From NCBI RefSeq assembly GCF_035762065.1, contig NZ_DASTPW010000048.1:62001-126000 (forward strand): DNA of 64,000 nucleotides, in the 5' to 3' direction. The DNA is from Methylibium sp035762065 (GTDB lineage Bacteria > Pseudomonadota > Gammaproteobacteria > Burkholderiales > Burkholderiaceae_C). Positions 36,377 to 44,520 of the stretch are shown piece by piece. The notes beneath the pieces were generated by a model. That model was not told where the DNA came from. It saw nothing but the letters and a program-made list of their open reading frames with translations, and did not search any database. Position 1 is the stretch's first letter. Every line of letters starts with the position of its first letter. A program made the position numbers and the translations under genes.

Positions 36377-37477
36377 TCAGGCGGGCGGCATGCCAGCGGC
36401 TTGCGCCGCGTCCTCGATCGGCACCGCCATGCCGATGCCGATGAAGACCGCCTGGTCGGTCGGGTTCAGGATCGAGCAGACGATGCCGACCACCTGGCCG
36501 TCCATCGTCACCAGCGGGCCGCCGGAATTGCCGGGGTTCGCTGCGGCGTCGAACTGGATCAGGTTGGTGAGCACCAGGCCGCCGCGCTCGTTGCCCTGCG
36601 CGTCCTGGCGCGAGCCGATGCGGTGTTCGCGGCCCAGGCCCGAGACGACGCCGGCCGACACACTCGGCCCGATGCCGAACGGGAAGCCCACCGCCACCAC
36701 CTCGTCGCCCGGTGCGACGCCGGCGGTCGTACGCAGCGTCGCGGGCTGCAGGTCGTCGGGCACGCGCTTCGGCTTGAGCACCGCCAGATCCTTGTCGGCA
36801 CGCACCGAGACGATCACCGCCTCGGACTCGCTGCGGTCGTGGAAGGTCAGCACGATCCGCTCGGCGCCGGCCACCACGTGCCAGCTGGTCAGCACCGTGC
36901 CGTCGTCGGCGATCACAACGCCGGTGCCGACCGCGCGCCCCGGCCTGGCGGGATCGGCGCCGGGCTTCGGCGCCTCCGGGTTCGGCCCTTCGGCTTTCGG
37001 GTCGGTCGCCATCTCGGCAGGCTTCTTCGGCTCGGCCGGATTGCCGCGCACGAGCACGATCGAAGGCATCACCGTCGCCGCCGCGCGCGCGGCGCGCGAG
37101 GGCAGGTTCTTGGTCTCGAGCGTGTGCAGCACCGCGGCGTCGATGTCTTCCTGGCTGAACACGCGGGCCTGGTCGCGCCACGGCGCCGCGACGAGCACGC
37201 CGAGCGTCACCGCGAGCAGCAGCGCCGCGAACGCGGCGTAGCGCGCGCCGCGGCGGCTGATCGTCAGGGGCTCGGAACGCTTCGGCGGCTTGGGCGCCCG
37301 GGCCGGCTTCGCGTCCGGCTCGATGGCGGGATGGCGCGCGGACATCGCCGCGCTCGCGACCGACACCGCCGGCGCCACGGCGCCTGCGCGCGCGCCGGCC
37401 GAGCGGCTGTAGAGCGTCGCGCGCCGGCGCGGGGCGGGCGTCGATGCGCCGGCGGATGCATCGTTCGACGAGCTCAT
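36377..37477 (-). CDS. Membrane-anchored trypsin-like serine protease without PDZ domain
   Basis: A 366-residue HtrA-like protease. Residues 1-75 are a low-complexity, basic cytoplasmic part, 79-98 a membrane anchor, and about 180-360 the trypsin-like domain in the periplasm, with catalytic His200 (SWHVV), Asp230 (ADKDLAVL) and Ser318 (NPGNSGGP). A Pro/Lys/Glu linker (about 145-180) interrupts the start of the domain. No PDZ domain follows, unlike DegP or DegS. ATG 37477 has GAGGAG five bases upstream. Position before moxR suggests a link to that module, which is inference. Confidence 0.88.
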   Translation of the reverse strand: MSSSNDASAGASTPAPRRRATLYSRSAGARAGAVAPAVSVASAAMSARHPAIEPDAKPARAPKPPKRSEPLTISRRGARYAAFAALLLAVTLGVLVAAPWRDQARVFSQEDIDAAVLHTLETKNLPSRAARAAATVMPSIVLVRGNPAEPKKPAEMATDPKAEGPNPEAPKPGADPARPGRAVGTGVVIADDGTVLTSWHVVAGAERIVLTFHDRSESEAVIVSVRADKDLAVLKPKRVPDDLQPATLRTTAGVAPGDEVVAVGFPFGIGPSVSAGVVSGLGREHRIGSRQDAQGNERGGLVLTNLIQFDAAANPGNSGGPLVTMDGQVVGIVCSILNPTDQAVFIGIGMAVPIEDAAQAAGMPPA

Positions 37478-37592
37478 CGCGACTCCTCGGCTCGACGGCG
37501 TGCGCGGCCCGCACGCCAACGAGGCGACAGTAGCACGCGACATGCCGCCCCGGCCCGCGGGCACGTGGCTTGGGCCTGCGGCCCGCTCGGGT

Positions 37593-39905
37593 TCAGCGAC
37601 GCAGCAGCAGGTGCATCGCGTCGGACGGCAGCTCGATGCGGATCGAGCCGTCGGCCGCGTCGCGTTCGAGCAGGCGCGTGGCGAGCGGCTCGCCGTTCGC
37701 GTCGAGCACCACCGCCTCGCGCAGCCGGCTGTCGAACAAGCGCAGCACGACGTTCGACCGGCGCACGCGCCACGGCGCCGCGCCGTGGCTCTCGATGAGC
37801 CGGGCGTCGATGCGGCGCTGCGCTTCGCCCGGCGCAAGCGTCGTCGCGCGCTCGGCCCAGCCCTCGGGCCGTGCCGGCGTCGCGACCTGCACCAGCACCC
37901 GCCCGGCCTGCACGAGCGGCTGCCCGTCAAGCGACACGACCGCCACCGCCGCGAAGGCGTCGCGCGAGGCGATCTCGACGTCGCCGAGCCGCTGCGGCCC
38001 CGCGTGCGCGAGCCGGCCGACCACCGCCTGCGCCCGCGGCGTGTCGATGCGCAGCAGCCCCAGCGTGTCGTCGAGCCGGAACTCGCGGCCGGCGGCGCGC
38101 TGCCTCGCGGCGTCGGCGAGCTTGACCTCGGCACGACCGGCCTCGAAGCGCACGACGACCGGCCCGGCCAGGAAGCCGCGGGAGGACGCCGCGCCTTCGG
38201 CCGCCTGCCCGACGCGCGGGCCGGCGCCGGCGTCGCGGTTCGGATCGAAGCCGTCGCGCTCGGCCAGCGCCGGCGATTCGCGCTGCCAGAGCGCCGCGAG
38301 CGGCCGGCTTTCTTCCACGGCGACCGGCGCGGTCGGCATGTCGCCGCGCCGATAGATCAGCGCGGCGGCCGGGAACTGCCCGAGCAGCTCCGGTGTCGCG
38401 AAGCTCCACTTCGCCTGCGACGCCAGGAAGCCGTTGGCCGACATCGGCGGTGCGTAGCCCTCCGACTCGGTCGCGAACCACATGTAGCCGGCGACCCCGG
38501 CGCGCGCCGCATGCGCCGCCACCAGCAACGGCCCCTCGACCGCCCAGGCATGCGGCATCACCCACGTGCCCTCGCTGACCACGATCGGCCGGCCGCCGCT
38601 GCGCCGCACGGCGGTGGGCAGCAGGCCGGGATCGAGCAGCGCGCTCGGGCTCGTGTAGCGGTCGCCGGCGGCCACCGCCCAGGCTTCGTTCGGCCCTTGG
38701 TGGACGCCGGTGTTGTAGCGGTTCACCGCATCGACCTCGCCCGGCCCGTAGCTCCAGCGCTCGGCATCGTTCAGCCGCTCCGCGCTCGCGGTGCGCCAGT
38801 TGCCGGCGTTGATCAGCGTGCGCGCGCCGACCTGCCCGCGCAGATGCTCGACGATCTCCTCGTTGAACCCGTGCATCGTGCGTGCGAGGAATTCCGTCTG
38901 GTCGGCGACGCGCGCCGCGCGGCCGGGCTTGAGCGCCGAAGCCGGCTGGGTCATCAGCCACCAGTCGAGCAGCGCGACGCGGGCATCGCCGTCGCGCGCA
39001 TCGCGCTCGCCTTGCCACGCGCCGCGTGCCTTCTCGATCGAGCCGTGCTTGCGCACCGCGAACGCGGCGAACTGCGCTTCGAGCGCCTCGCGCTGCGCGC
39101 CCTGGATCGCGCCGGCGGTCCAGAACAGCAGGCTGTCCTCGTTCTGCAGCTGCAGCAGCGCCAGCGCCGGCTCGAGGGCGAGCGGCACGCCGGTGTAGGG
39201 ATTGGGCGGCACCAGCAGCTTCGCGAGCCAGGTCTTGTAGGCGGCGCGCAGCTGCGGGTCGAAGAACAGCAGCCCCCAGGCCGGCTGCTGCGCGCCGCCG
39301 CCGATGCCCCAGTGCGCGGCGAACTTCATCCACGCCGCCCAGTAGGGCGACAGCGCGGTGTAAATGCCCTCGCGCTTCATCGCGGCGACGGTGCGCCAGA
39401 TGCCGTCGCGTTCGCGCTCGTCGATGTCGTCGAGCGCGGCCTTCGGCGTGCGTTCGAGGTCGGGGGCGATCTGCCGGTGCAGCCGCACGAGGTTGACGCC
39501 GCGCTTCGCGAGGAAGCGGGCGTGGCGCGCGAGATCGGGCGCGGCTTCGGGCCACAGCGGGCGCTTTTCGTGGGGGCGCCGGCCGACGTCGCTGTTGACG
39601 GCCCAGAAGCGCAGCGGCCGGCCGTCGCCGCGCGCGAAACCGCCCTGCCCGTCCGCACGCACGAAGCCGGTCTCGCCGGCGACCGCTTCGTTCATCGAGC
39701 GCAGGTCGAGCAGCGCGTCGGGCGAGAAGCGGTCGGGCGGCGGTGCGAAGCGCCAGGTGCCGGCGTCGTCGTCCCAGCGCTGCGGCTCGAACGGCGGCTC
39801 GAGCGGAGCCGCGTCCCGCACGACCTGGCCGCGCTTGAGCCAGCCGGCACCGAGCGCGAGGCCGGCACCGGCTGCAGCGAGCGCGGCCGCGGTGCGTCGT
39901 CTCAT
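37593..39905 (-). CDS. Exported putative glycosidase (clan GH-A-like)
   Basis: A 770-residue protein with an N-terminal signal or anchor (residues 5-22) and a TIM-barrel-like region. Features that suggest a clan A glycoside hydrolase are GRPLRFWAVNSD (95-106), LVRLHRQ (139-145), the candidate acid/base pair Asn255-Glu256 in LQLQNEDSLLF, and the candidate nucleophile Glu445 in IVVSEGTW. The C-terminal 250 residues look like beta-sandwich modules. Substrate cannot be told. It overlaps the xerD stop by 4 bases, an unusual partner, so the two are translated together. Confidence 0.7.
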   Translation of the reverse strand: MRRRTAAALAAAGAGLALGAGWLKRGQVVRDAAPLEPPFEPQRWDDDAGTWRFAPPPDRFSPDALLDLRSMNEAVAGETGFVRADGQGGFARGDGRPLRFWAVNSDVGRRPHEKRPLWPEAAPDLARHARFLAKRGVNLVRLHRQIAPDLERTPKAALDDIDERERDGIWRTVAAMKREGIYTALSPYWAAWMKFAAHWGIGGGAQQPAWGLLFFDPQLRAAYKTWLAKLLVPPNPYTGVPLALEPALALLQLQNEDSLLFWTAGAIQGAQREALEAQFAAFAVRKHGSIEKARGAWQGERDARDGDARVALLDWWLMTQPASALKPGRAARVADQTEFLARTMHGFNEEIVEHLRGQVGARTLINAGNWRTASAERLNDAERWSYGPGEVDAVNRYNTGVHQGPNEAWAVAAGDRYTSPSALLDPGLLPTAVRRSGGRPIVVSEGTWVMPHAWAVEGPLLVAAHAARAGVAGYMWFATESEGYAPPMSANGFLASQAKWSFATPELLGQFPAAALIYRRGDMPTAPVAVEESRPLAALWQRESPALAERDGFDPNRDAGAGPRVGQAAEGAASSRGFLAGPVVVRFEAGRAEVKLADAARQRAAGREFRLDDTLGLLRIDTPRAQAVVGRLAHAGPQRLGDVEIASRDAFAAVAVVSLDGQPLVQAGRVLVQVATPARPEGWAERATTLAPGEAQRRIDARLIESHGAAPWRVRRSNVVLRLFDSRLREAVVLDANGEPLATRLLERDAADGSIRIELPSDAMHLLLRR

Positions 39906-40858
39906 CCGCGCGGATGGTGCGCCGCGTGCAGCTGCTTCAGCCGCTCGCGCGCCACGTGGGTGTAGATCTGCGTCGTCGAGATGTCGGCGTGGCCCAGCAG
40001 CATCTGCACCGCCCGCAGGTCGGCGCCGTGGTTCAGCAGATGGGTCGCGAAGGCGTGGCGCAGCGTGTGCGGCGACAGCGGGGCCACGATGCCGGCGTGC
40101 CGCGCATGCCGCTTGACGACGAGCCAGAAGGCCTGCCGGGTCATCGCGTGGCCGGCGCGGCTCGCGCGCGCGGTGACGAACAGCGCGTCGCTCGTGGCGC
40201 CCTTGGCGGAGCCGGGCCGCCGGCCGAGGATCGCGGCGCGTGCCTCGTCGAGGTAGCGCACGAGCCACGCGCGCGCCTCCTCGCCGAAGGGCAGCAGCCG
40301 CTCCTTGCTGCCCTTGCCGGTGACCTGCAGCGCGTTGTCGGCCAGGCTCAGGTGCACGCTCTTCAGCCCGACCAGCTCGCTCACGCGCAGGCCGCTCGCG
40401 TACATCAGTTCGAGCATCGCGCGATCGCGCAGGCCGAGCGGCGTCGCGGTGTCGGGCGCGGCGAGCAGCGCCTCGACCTGCGCTTCGGTGAGCGTCTTCG
40501 GCACGCGCGCCGCCTGCTTGGCAGGCTCGAGGCGCAGGGTCGGATCGGCCGTCAGCCGGCCTTCGCGCAACGCCCAGCGGAAGTAGCGCCGGAACACGGC
40601 GAGGCGCCGGTTCGCGCTGGTCGCCTTGCTCGCCCGGTGGCGCGCGGAGGCGTAGGCGAGCAAGTCGTGCTCGGTGGCCTCGTCGAGGCCGCGCCCCTGG
40701 TGCGCGGTGAGCCAGGCGGCGAACTGGTTCAGGTCGCGCCGGTAGGCCGCGAGCGAATTGGCGGCAAGGCCGTCCTCGATCCACAGCGCGTCGACGAAGC
40801 GGTCGATCGCTGCGGTGCTGTCATCGCCGACGGCGCCGGCATCCGTGCTCGCAGGCAT
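39902..40858 (-). CDS. xerD: Tyrosine recombinase XerD
   Basis: With XerC it resolves chromosome dimers at dif. The 318-residue product has an N-terminal SAM-like core-binding domain and the complete catalytic set: Arg in ASGLRVSEL, Lys in TGKGSKER, HTLRHAFATH, LLGHADIS and Tyr in TQIYTHV. Sequence and length favour XerD over XerC or a phage integrase, and no attachment site, phage gene or cargo is nearby. xerC is not in the window. It is translationally coupled to the downstream putative glycosidase. Confidence 0.93.
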   Translation of the reverse strand: MPASTDAGAVGDDSTAAIDRFVDALWIEDGLAANSLAAYRRDLNQFAAWLTAHQGRGLDEATEHDLLAYASARHRASKATSANRRLAVFRRYFRWALREGRLTADPTLRLEPAKQAARVPKTLTEAQVEALLAAPDTATPLGLRDRAMLELMYASGLRVSELVGLKSVHLSLADNALQVTGKGSKERLLPFGEEARAWLVRYLDEARAAILGRRPGSAKGATSDALFVTARASRAGHAMTRQAFWLVVKRHARHAGIVAPLSPHTLRHAFATHLLNHGADLRAVQMLLGHADISTTQIYTHVARERLKQLHAAHHPRG

Positions 40859-40895
40859 GCGGTGCAGTGTGCCTGCGCCGCATGCCGAAGCCGGA

Positions 40896-41909
40896 TCATT
40901 CGAGCTTGAGCTTCTGCTTCTCGACCACGCTCTTGTAGACGTCGAACTCCGCCTTCGTCTGCTGCGCGAACTGCTCCGGCGTGTTGCCGACGATCAGCGA
41001 GCCGGTGTCCTCGATCTTCTTCTTGACCGACGGGTCCTCCAGCGTCTTGCGCACCGAGGCGTTGACCTTGTCGACGACGTCCTTCGGCAGGCCCTTCGGC
41101 CCGTGGATGCCGTAGTACGCCATGCGGTTCACGCCTTCGAGGCCGACTTCCTTGAACGTCGGCACGTTCGGCAGCGCGGCCAGCCGCTCGGGCGCGGCGA
41201 CGACGATGGCGATCAGCCGGCCGTCCTTGATGAAGGGCAGCGCCGAGGGCAGGTTGTCGAAGATCATCGGCACCTGGCCCGCGACCGTGTCGTTCAGCGC
41301 CGGCCCGGCGCCGCGGTAGGGGATGTGGGTGACGAAGGTGCCGGTGAGGCTCTTATAAAGCTCCATCTGCAGGTGCCCGATGCCGCCGGTGCCCGAGCTG
41401 GCGAAGCTGTACCGCCCCGGGTTCTTCTTCAGCTCGGCGACGAAGCTCTTGTAGTCGCGCGCCGGGAAACTGGGATGCACCGCGATCACGTTCGGCGTCG
41501 CGGCGATGTTGATGATCGACGTGAAGTCGGTCAGCGGGTTGTAGGGCGTCTTCGGGTTGATCGCCGGGTTCGACGCGGTGGTCGAGACGGTCGCGATGCC
41601 GAGCGTGTAGCCGTCGGGCGCGGCCTTCACGATCTCGGCAGCGCCGATGATTCCGCCGCCACCGGCCTTGTTCTCGACGAGCACCGTCTGGCCCAGTGGG
41701 CCGTTGAGCTTCTCCGAGACGACGCGGGCAATGATGTCGGTCGTGCCGCCCGGCGCGAACGGCACCACCAGCCGCACCGGCTTGGCCGCCGGGTAGGCCT
41801 GCGCGCGGGCATCGCCGATGCCGGCGCCGACCAGCGCCGCGGCCAGCGGCAGCGAAGTCGCAAGGATGAAACGCCGGCGCGCCGGGGCCACGAAGGACAG
41901 CTTGGACAT
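40896..41909 (-). CDS. Bug-type tripartite tricarboxylate transporter binding protein
   Basis: A 337-residue periplasmic solute-binding protein of the Bug/TctC family, greatly expanded in Burkholderiales. It has a signal peptide with a basic Arg-rich start (ARRRFILATSLPLAAALVGAG) ending at ARAQA, and the family motifs YPAAKPVRLVVPFAPGGTTDIIAR and NKAGGGGIIGA. ATG 41909 has AGGAGA close upstream. No TctA/TctB membrane genes are adjacent, so it is an orphan receptor; its ligand is unknown. Confidence 0.92.
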   Translation of the reverse strand: MSKLSFVAPARRRFILATSLPLAAALVGAGIGDARAQAYPAAKPVRLVVPFAPGGTTDIIARVVSEKLNGPLGQTVLVENKAGGGGIIGAAEIVKAAPDGYTLGIATVSTTASNPAINPKTPYNPLTDFTSIINIAATPNVIAVHPSFPARDYKSFVAELKKNPGRYSFASSGTGGIGHLQMELYKSLTGTFVTHIPYRGAGPALNDTVAGQVPMIFDNLPSALPFIKDGRLIAIVVAAPERLAALPNVPTFKEVGLEGVNRMAYYGIHGPKGLPKDVVDKVNASVRKTLEDPSVKKKIEDTGSLIVGNTPEQFAQQTKAEFDVYKSVVEKQKLKLE

Positions 41910-42016
41910 CGGATCTCCTGTAGCGAGTGTTCGAAAGGCAGCAGCGGCCACTTTGCCCGCTCCCACGACGGATGCCGAGCGAGGAAACCCCTTCGGGCAG
42001 CACGTAAGCTCGACCG

Positions 42017-42919
42017 GTGCACGACCTGTTGTTGCTGCTGCCCGATTTCCTGTTGATCGTCGTCGGCTTCGTCGTCTGCCGCGCCACCGCGCTGGGCCGG
42101 CCGGTCTGGGAAGCGGCCGAGAAGCTCGTGTACTACCTGCTGTTCCCGGTGCTGCTGTTCACGTCGATCGTGCGCAACCCGTTGCAGCCCGGCGACGCGC
42201 TCGCGCTGGCGGGCGCGGGCCTCGCGACGGTGGCGCTGGGCGTCGCGCTCGCCTGGCTGCTCGGCCGCTGGCCGGGCGTCGACCGGCGCCTGCATGCCTC
42301 GGGCGCGCAGACGGCCTTCCGCTTCAACTCCTACGTCGCGCTTGCGATGGCGGAGCGCCTGGGCGGCGCGGGCGGCGTCGCGCAGATGGCGATCCTGGTG
42401 GCGGTGTGCGTGCCGGTCTGCAACGCCGCCGCGGTGCTGCCGCTCGCGCGCGAAGGCGGCCAGCCGCTGCTGCGCGAGCTGGCGAAGAACCCCTTGATCC
42501 TGAGCACGCTTGGCGGCCTCGCCGCCAACCTGCTCGGCCTGCGGCTGCCCGACGCGATGGGCACCACGCTGCAACGCATCGGCGCCGCGGCGCTGCCGCT
42601 CGGGTTGATGGCGGTGGGCGCCGGCCTGCAGTTCGGCGGGCTCACCGCCGCACCGAAGCTCGCCGCGGCGCTGCTTGCGATCCGCCATGCGGCGCTGCCG
42701 GCGTTCGCGCTCGCACTCGGCCTGTGGCTCGCGCTCGACGCCGCGCAGTGGACGGTGCTGGTCGCGTTCGCCGCGATGCCGACGGCCTCGAGCGCCTACG
42801 TGCTCGCGGTGCGCATGGGCGGCAACGGGCCGTTCGTCGCCGGCCTCGTCACCGTCTCGACGCTGCTCGGCATGCTGACGCTGCCGGCATGGATCGCGAT
42901 GCGGGCGGGGCTCGGCTGA
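42017..42919 (+). CDS. AEC-family transporter
   Basis: A 300-residue membrane protein of the auxin efflux carrier family with about ten hydrophobic segments, for example LLLPDFLLIVVGFVVC and LPLGLMAVGAGLQFGG. Substrates of bacterial members are organic acids or unknown. The start appears to be GTG 42017, with no clear Shine-Dalgarno sequence; a weak TAAGCT hexamer ends six bases upstream. Its last 124 bases overlap the antisense 3' end of queG. Confidence 0.87.
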   Translation: MHDLLLLLPDFLLIVVGFVVCRATALGRPVWEAAEKLVYYLLFPVLLFTSIVRNPLQPGDALALAGAGLATVALGVALAWLLGRWPGVDRRLHASGAQTAFRFNSYVALAMAERLGGAGGVAQMAILVAVCVPVCNAAAVLPLAREGGQPLLRELAKNPLILSTLGGLAANLLGLRLPDAMGTTLQRIGAAALPLGLMAVGAGLQFGGLTAAPKLAAALLAIRHAALPAFALALGLWLALDAAQWTVLVAFAAMPTASSAYVLAVRMGGNGPFVAGLVTVSTLLGMLTLPAWIAMRAGLG

Positions 42920-44025
42920 CGCTGCGCCAGCGCCCAGTCGATGTGCTCGCGCAGCATCGGCGTGGCCGCCTCGCGCCCGGCCTGCAGCGCCGCGGCGATC
43001 GAGGCATCGCCGCTTTCGCGCCAGGCGTTGCCGAGCGCGACCGCCAGGTTGCGCTGCCATCGCGCGTGGCCGATGCGGCGGATCGCGCTGCCTTCGGTGC
43101 GGCGCAGGAACTCCGCCTCGGACCATGCCCACAGCTCGACGAGCTGCGGCTCGGCGATGTCCGAGCGCACGTCGAAGTCGGCGAGGCTCGCGCGCTGCGC
43201 GTACTTGTTCCAGGGGCACACCAGCTGGCAGTCGTCGCAACCGACGATGCGGTTGCCGATCGCCGCGCGCAACGCGACGGGGATGGGGCCGTCGTGCTCG
43301 ATCGTCAGGTAGCTGATGCAGCGCCGCGCGTCGAGTCGTCGCTCGCCGACGATCGCCTGCGTCGGGCAGACGTCGATGCACGCGCGGCAGCTGCCGCAGT
43401 GCGGCTCGGCCGGCGCCGTCACGGGCAGCGGCGCATCGACGTAGATCTCGCCGAGGAAGAACATCGAGCCGCGCTCGCGCGACAGCAGCAGCGTGTGCTT
43501 GCCGCGCCAGCCGAGTCCGCTGCGCTGCGCGAGCTCGACTTCGAGCACGGGTGCCGAATCGACGAACACGCGATGGCCCAGCGGGCCGAGCCGGCCGGCC
43601 AGCGCGTCGGCCAGCTTCTGCAGGCGTGCGCGCAGCACCTTGTGGTAATCGCGGCCGCGGGCGTAGATCGACACGCCGGCGCGGCGCGCGTTGCGCAGGC
43701 GGTCGAACTCGATCGCCTGCCAGCCCTCGCGCGTGTCGCGCGGCAGGTAGTCCATCCGCGCGGTGACGACGCGAACCGTGCCCGGCACCAGCTCGGCCGG
43801 CCGCGCGCGCTTCAGGCCGTGCGCGGCCATGTAGTGCATCGAGCCGTGGAAGCCCTGTTCGAGCCAGCCGAGAAGACCCGGCTCCGCCTCGGACAGATCG
43901 ATCCCGGCCACACCGATCTGGGAAAATCCGAGCCGCTGCGCGTCCTCGCGCAGCCCATCGAGCACGTTGACGACAGGCCTGCCCGTCCCCTCGCCCACCG
44001 TCGCGCCGTGCCCTGCTTCATGCAT
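42796..44025 (-). CDS. queG: Epoxyqueuosine reductase QueG
   Basis: Cobalamin- and iron-sulfur-dependent enzyme that reduces epoxyqueuosine to queuosine in tRNA. The 409-residue product has the catalytic Asp in VFVDSAPVLE and two 4Fe-4S motifs, CGSCRACIDVCP and CDDCQLVCPWN. The C-terminal HEAT-like part runs to about LREHIDWALAQR, where most homologues end; the remaining 41 or so residues are read from the antisense strand of the AEC gene. The ATG at 44025 shares the palindrome ATGCAT with the divergent tsaE start. Confidence 0.94.
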   Translation of the reverse strand: MHEAGHGATVGEGTGRPVVNVLDGLREDAQRLGFSQIGVAGIDLSEAEPGLLGWLEQGFHGSMHYMAAHGLKRARPAELVPGTVRVVTARMDYLPRDTREGWQAIEFDRLRNARRAGVSIYARGRDYHKVLRARLQKLADALAGRLGPLGHRVFVDSAPVLEVELAQRSGLGWRGKHTLLLSRERGSMFFLGEIYVDAPLPVTAPAEPHCGSCRACIDVCPTQAIVGERRLDARRCISYLTIEHDGPIPVALRAAIGNRIVGCDDCQLVCPWNKYAQRASLADFDVRSDIAEPQLVELWAWSEAEFLRRTEGSAIRRIGHARWQRNLAVALGNAWRESGDASIAAALQAGREAATPMLREHIDWALAQRQPSPARIAIHAGSVSMPSSVETVTRPATNGPLPPMRTAST

Positions 44026-44520
44026 GCATCGATTCTAGAAACGCGCTTCGCCACCTGGCCCGACGAGGCCGCCTGCGCCGCCGCCGCGCAGCGCCTCGCG
44101 GTCGAGCCGGCGACCCTGCATGCCACCGTCGAACTCGCCGGCCCGCTCGGTGCCGGCAAGACGACCTTCGTTCGGCACCTGCTGCGCGCATTCGGCGTGC
44201 GCGGCCGCATCAAGAGCCCGAGCTATGCGGTGGTCGAGCCTTACGAACTGCCGGCCGGGCGCGGTGCGGCATGGCACTTCGACTTCTACCGCTTCGAGCG
44301 CGGCAGCGAATGGGAAGACGCGGGCTTTCGCGACCTCTTCGCGCAGCCGGGGCTCAAGCTCGTCGAATGGGCCGAGCATGCGAGGGACCTGCCGCGCTGC
44401 GACCTGCGCATCGAGCTGAGCACGCGGCAGGACGAGGGGCGCGACGTGCGCTGGGCGGCCTTCAGCGAACGCGGCCTCGCGCTGATCGACGCCGTCTCGA
44501 CCGCGGGAGCCGAGCGGTGA
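44020..44520 (+). CDS. tsaE: tRNA threonylcarbamoyladenosine biosynthesis ATPase TsaE
   Basis: TsaE works with TsaB and TsaD in making the t6A37 modification of ANN-decoding tRNAs. The 166-residue product has Walker A GPLGAGKTTFVRHLL, a SPSYAVVEPY switch region and the HFDFYRFE and LVEWAEHA motifs typical of the family. ATG 44020 overlaps the divergent queG start. The stop overlaps the amiC GTG start (GTGA), the standard tsaE-amiC pairing of proteobacteria. Confidence 0.95.
   Translation: MHASILETRFATWPDEAACAAAAQRLAVEPATLHATVELAGPLGAGKTTFVRHLLRAFGVRGRIKSPSYAVVEPYELPAGRGAAWHFDFYRFERGSEWEDAGFRDLFAQPGLKLVEWAEHARDLPRCDLRIELSTRQDEGRDVRWAAFSERGLALIDAVSTAGAER
44032..44037 (-). promoter_or_regulatory. 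Likely -10 of a leaderless queG promoter
   Basis: On the minus strand TAGAAT (5 of 6 consensus) ends six bases before the queG ATG at 44025. It lies within TTCTAGAA and inside the tsaE coding region. No Shine-Dalgarno sequence precedes the ATG, in keeping with a leaderless mRNA. No -35 is evident. Confidence 0.45.

Noticed and set aside
39902..40858. Tyrosine recombinase as a mark of an integrated element
   Set aside because: Length and motifs match housekeeping XerD, with no attachment repeats, phage or conjugation genes and no change in base composition nearby.
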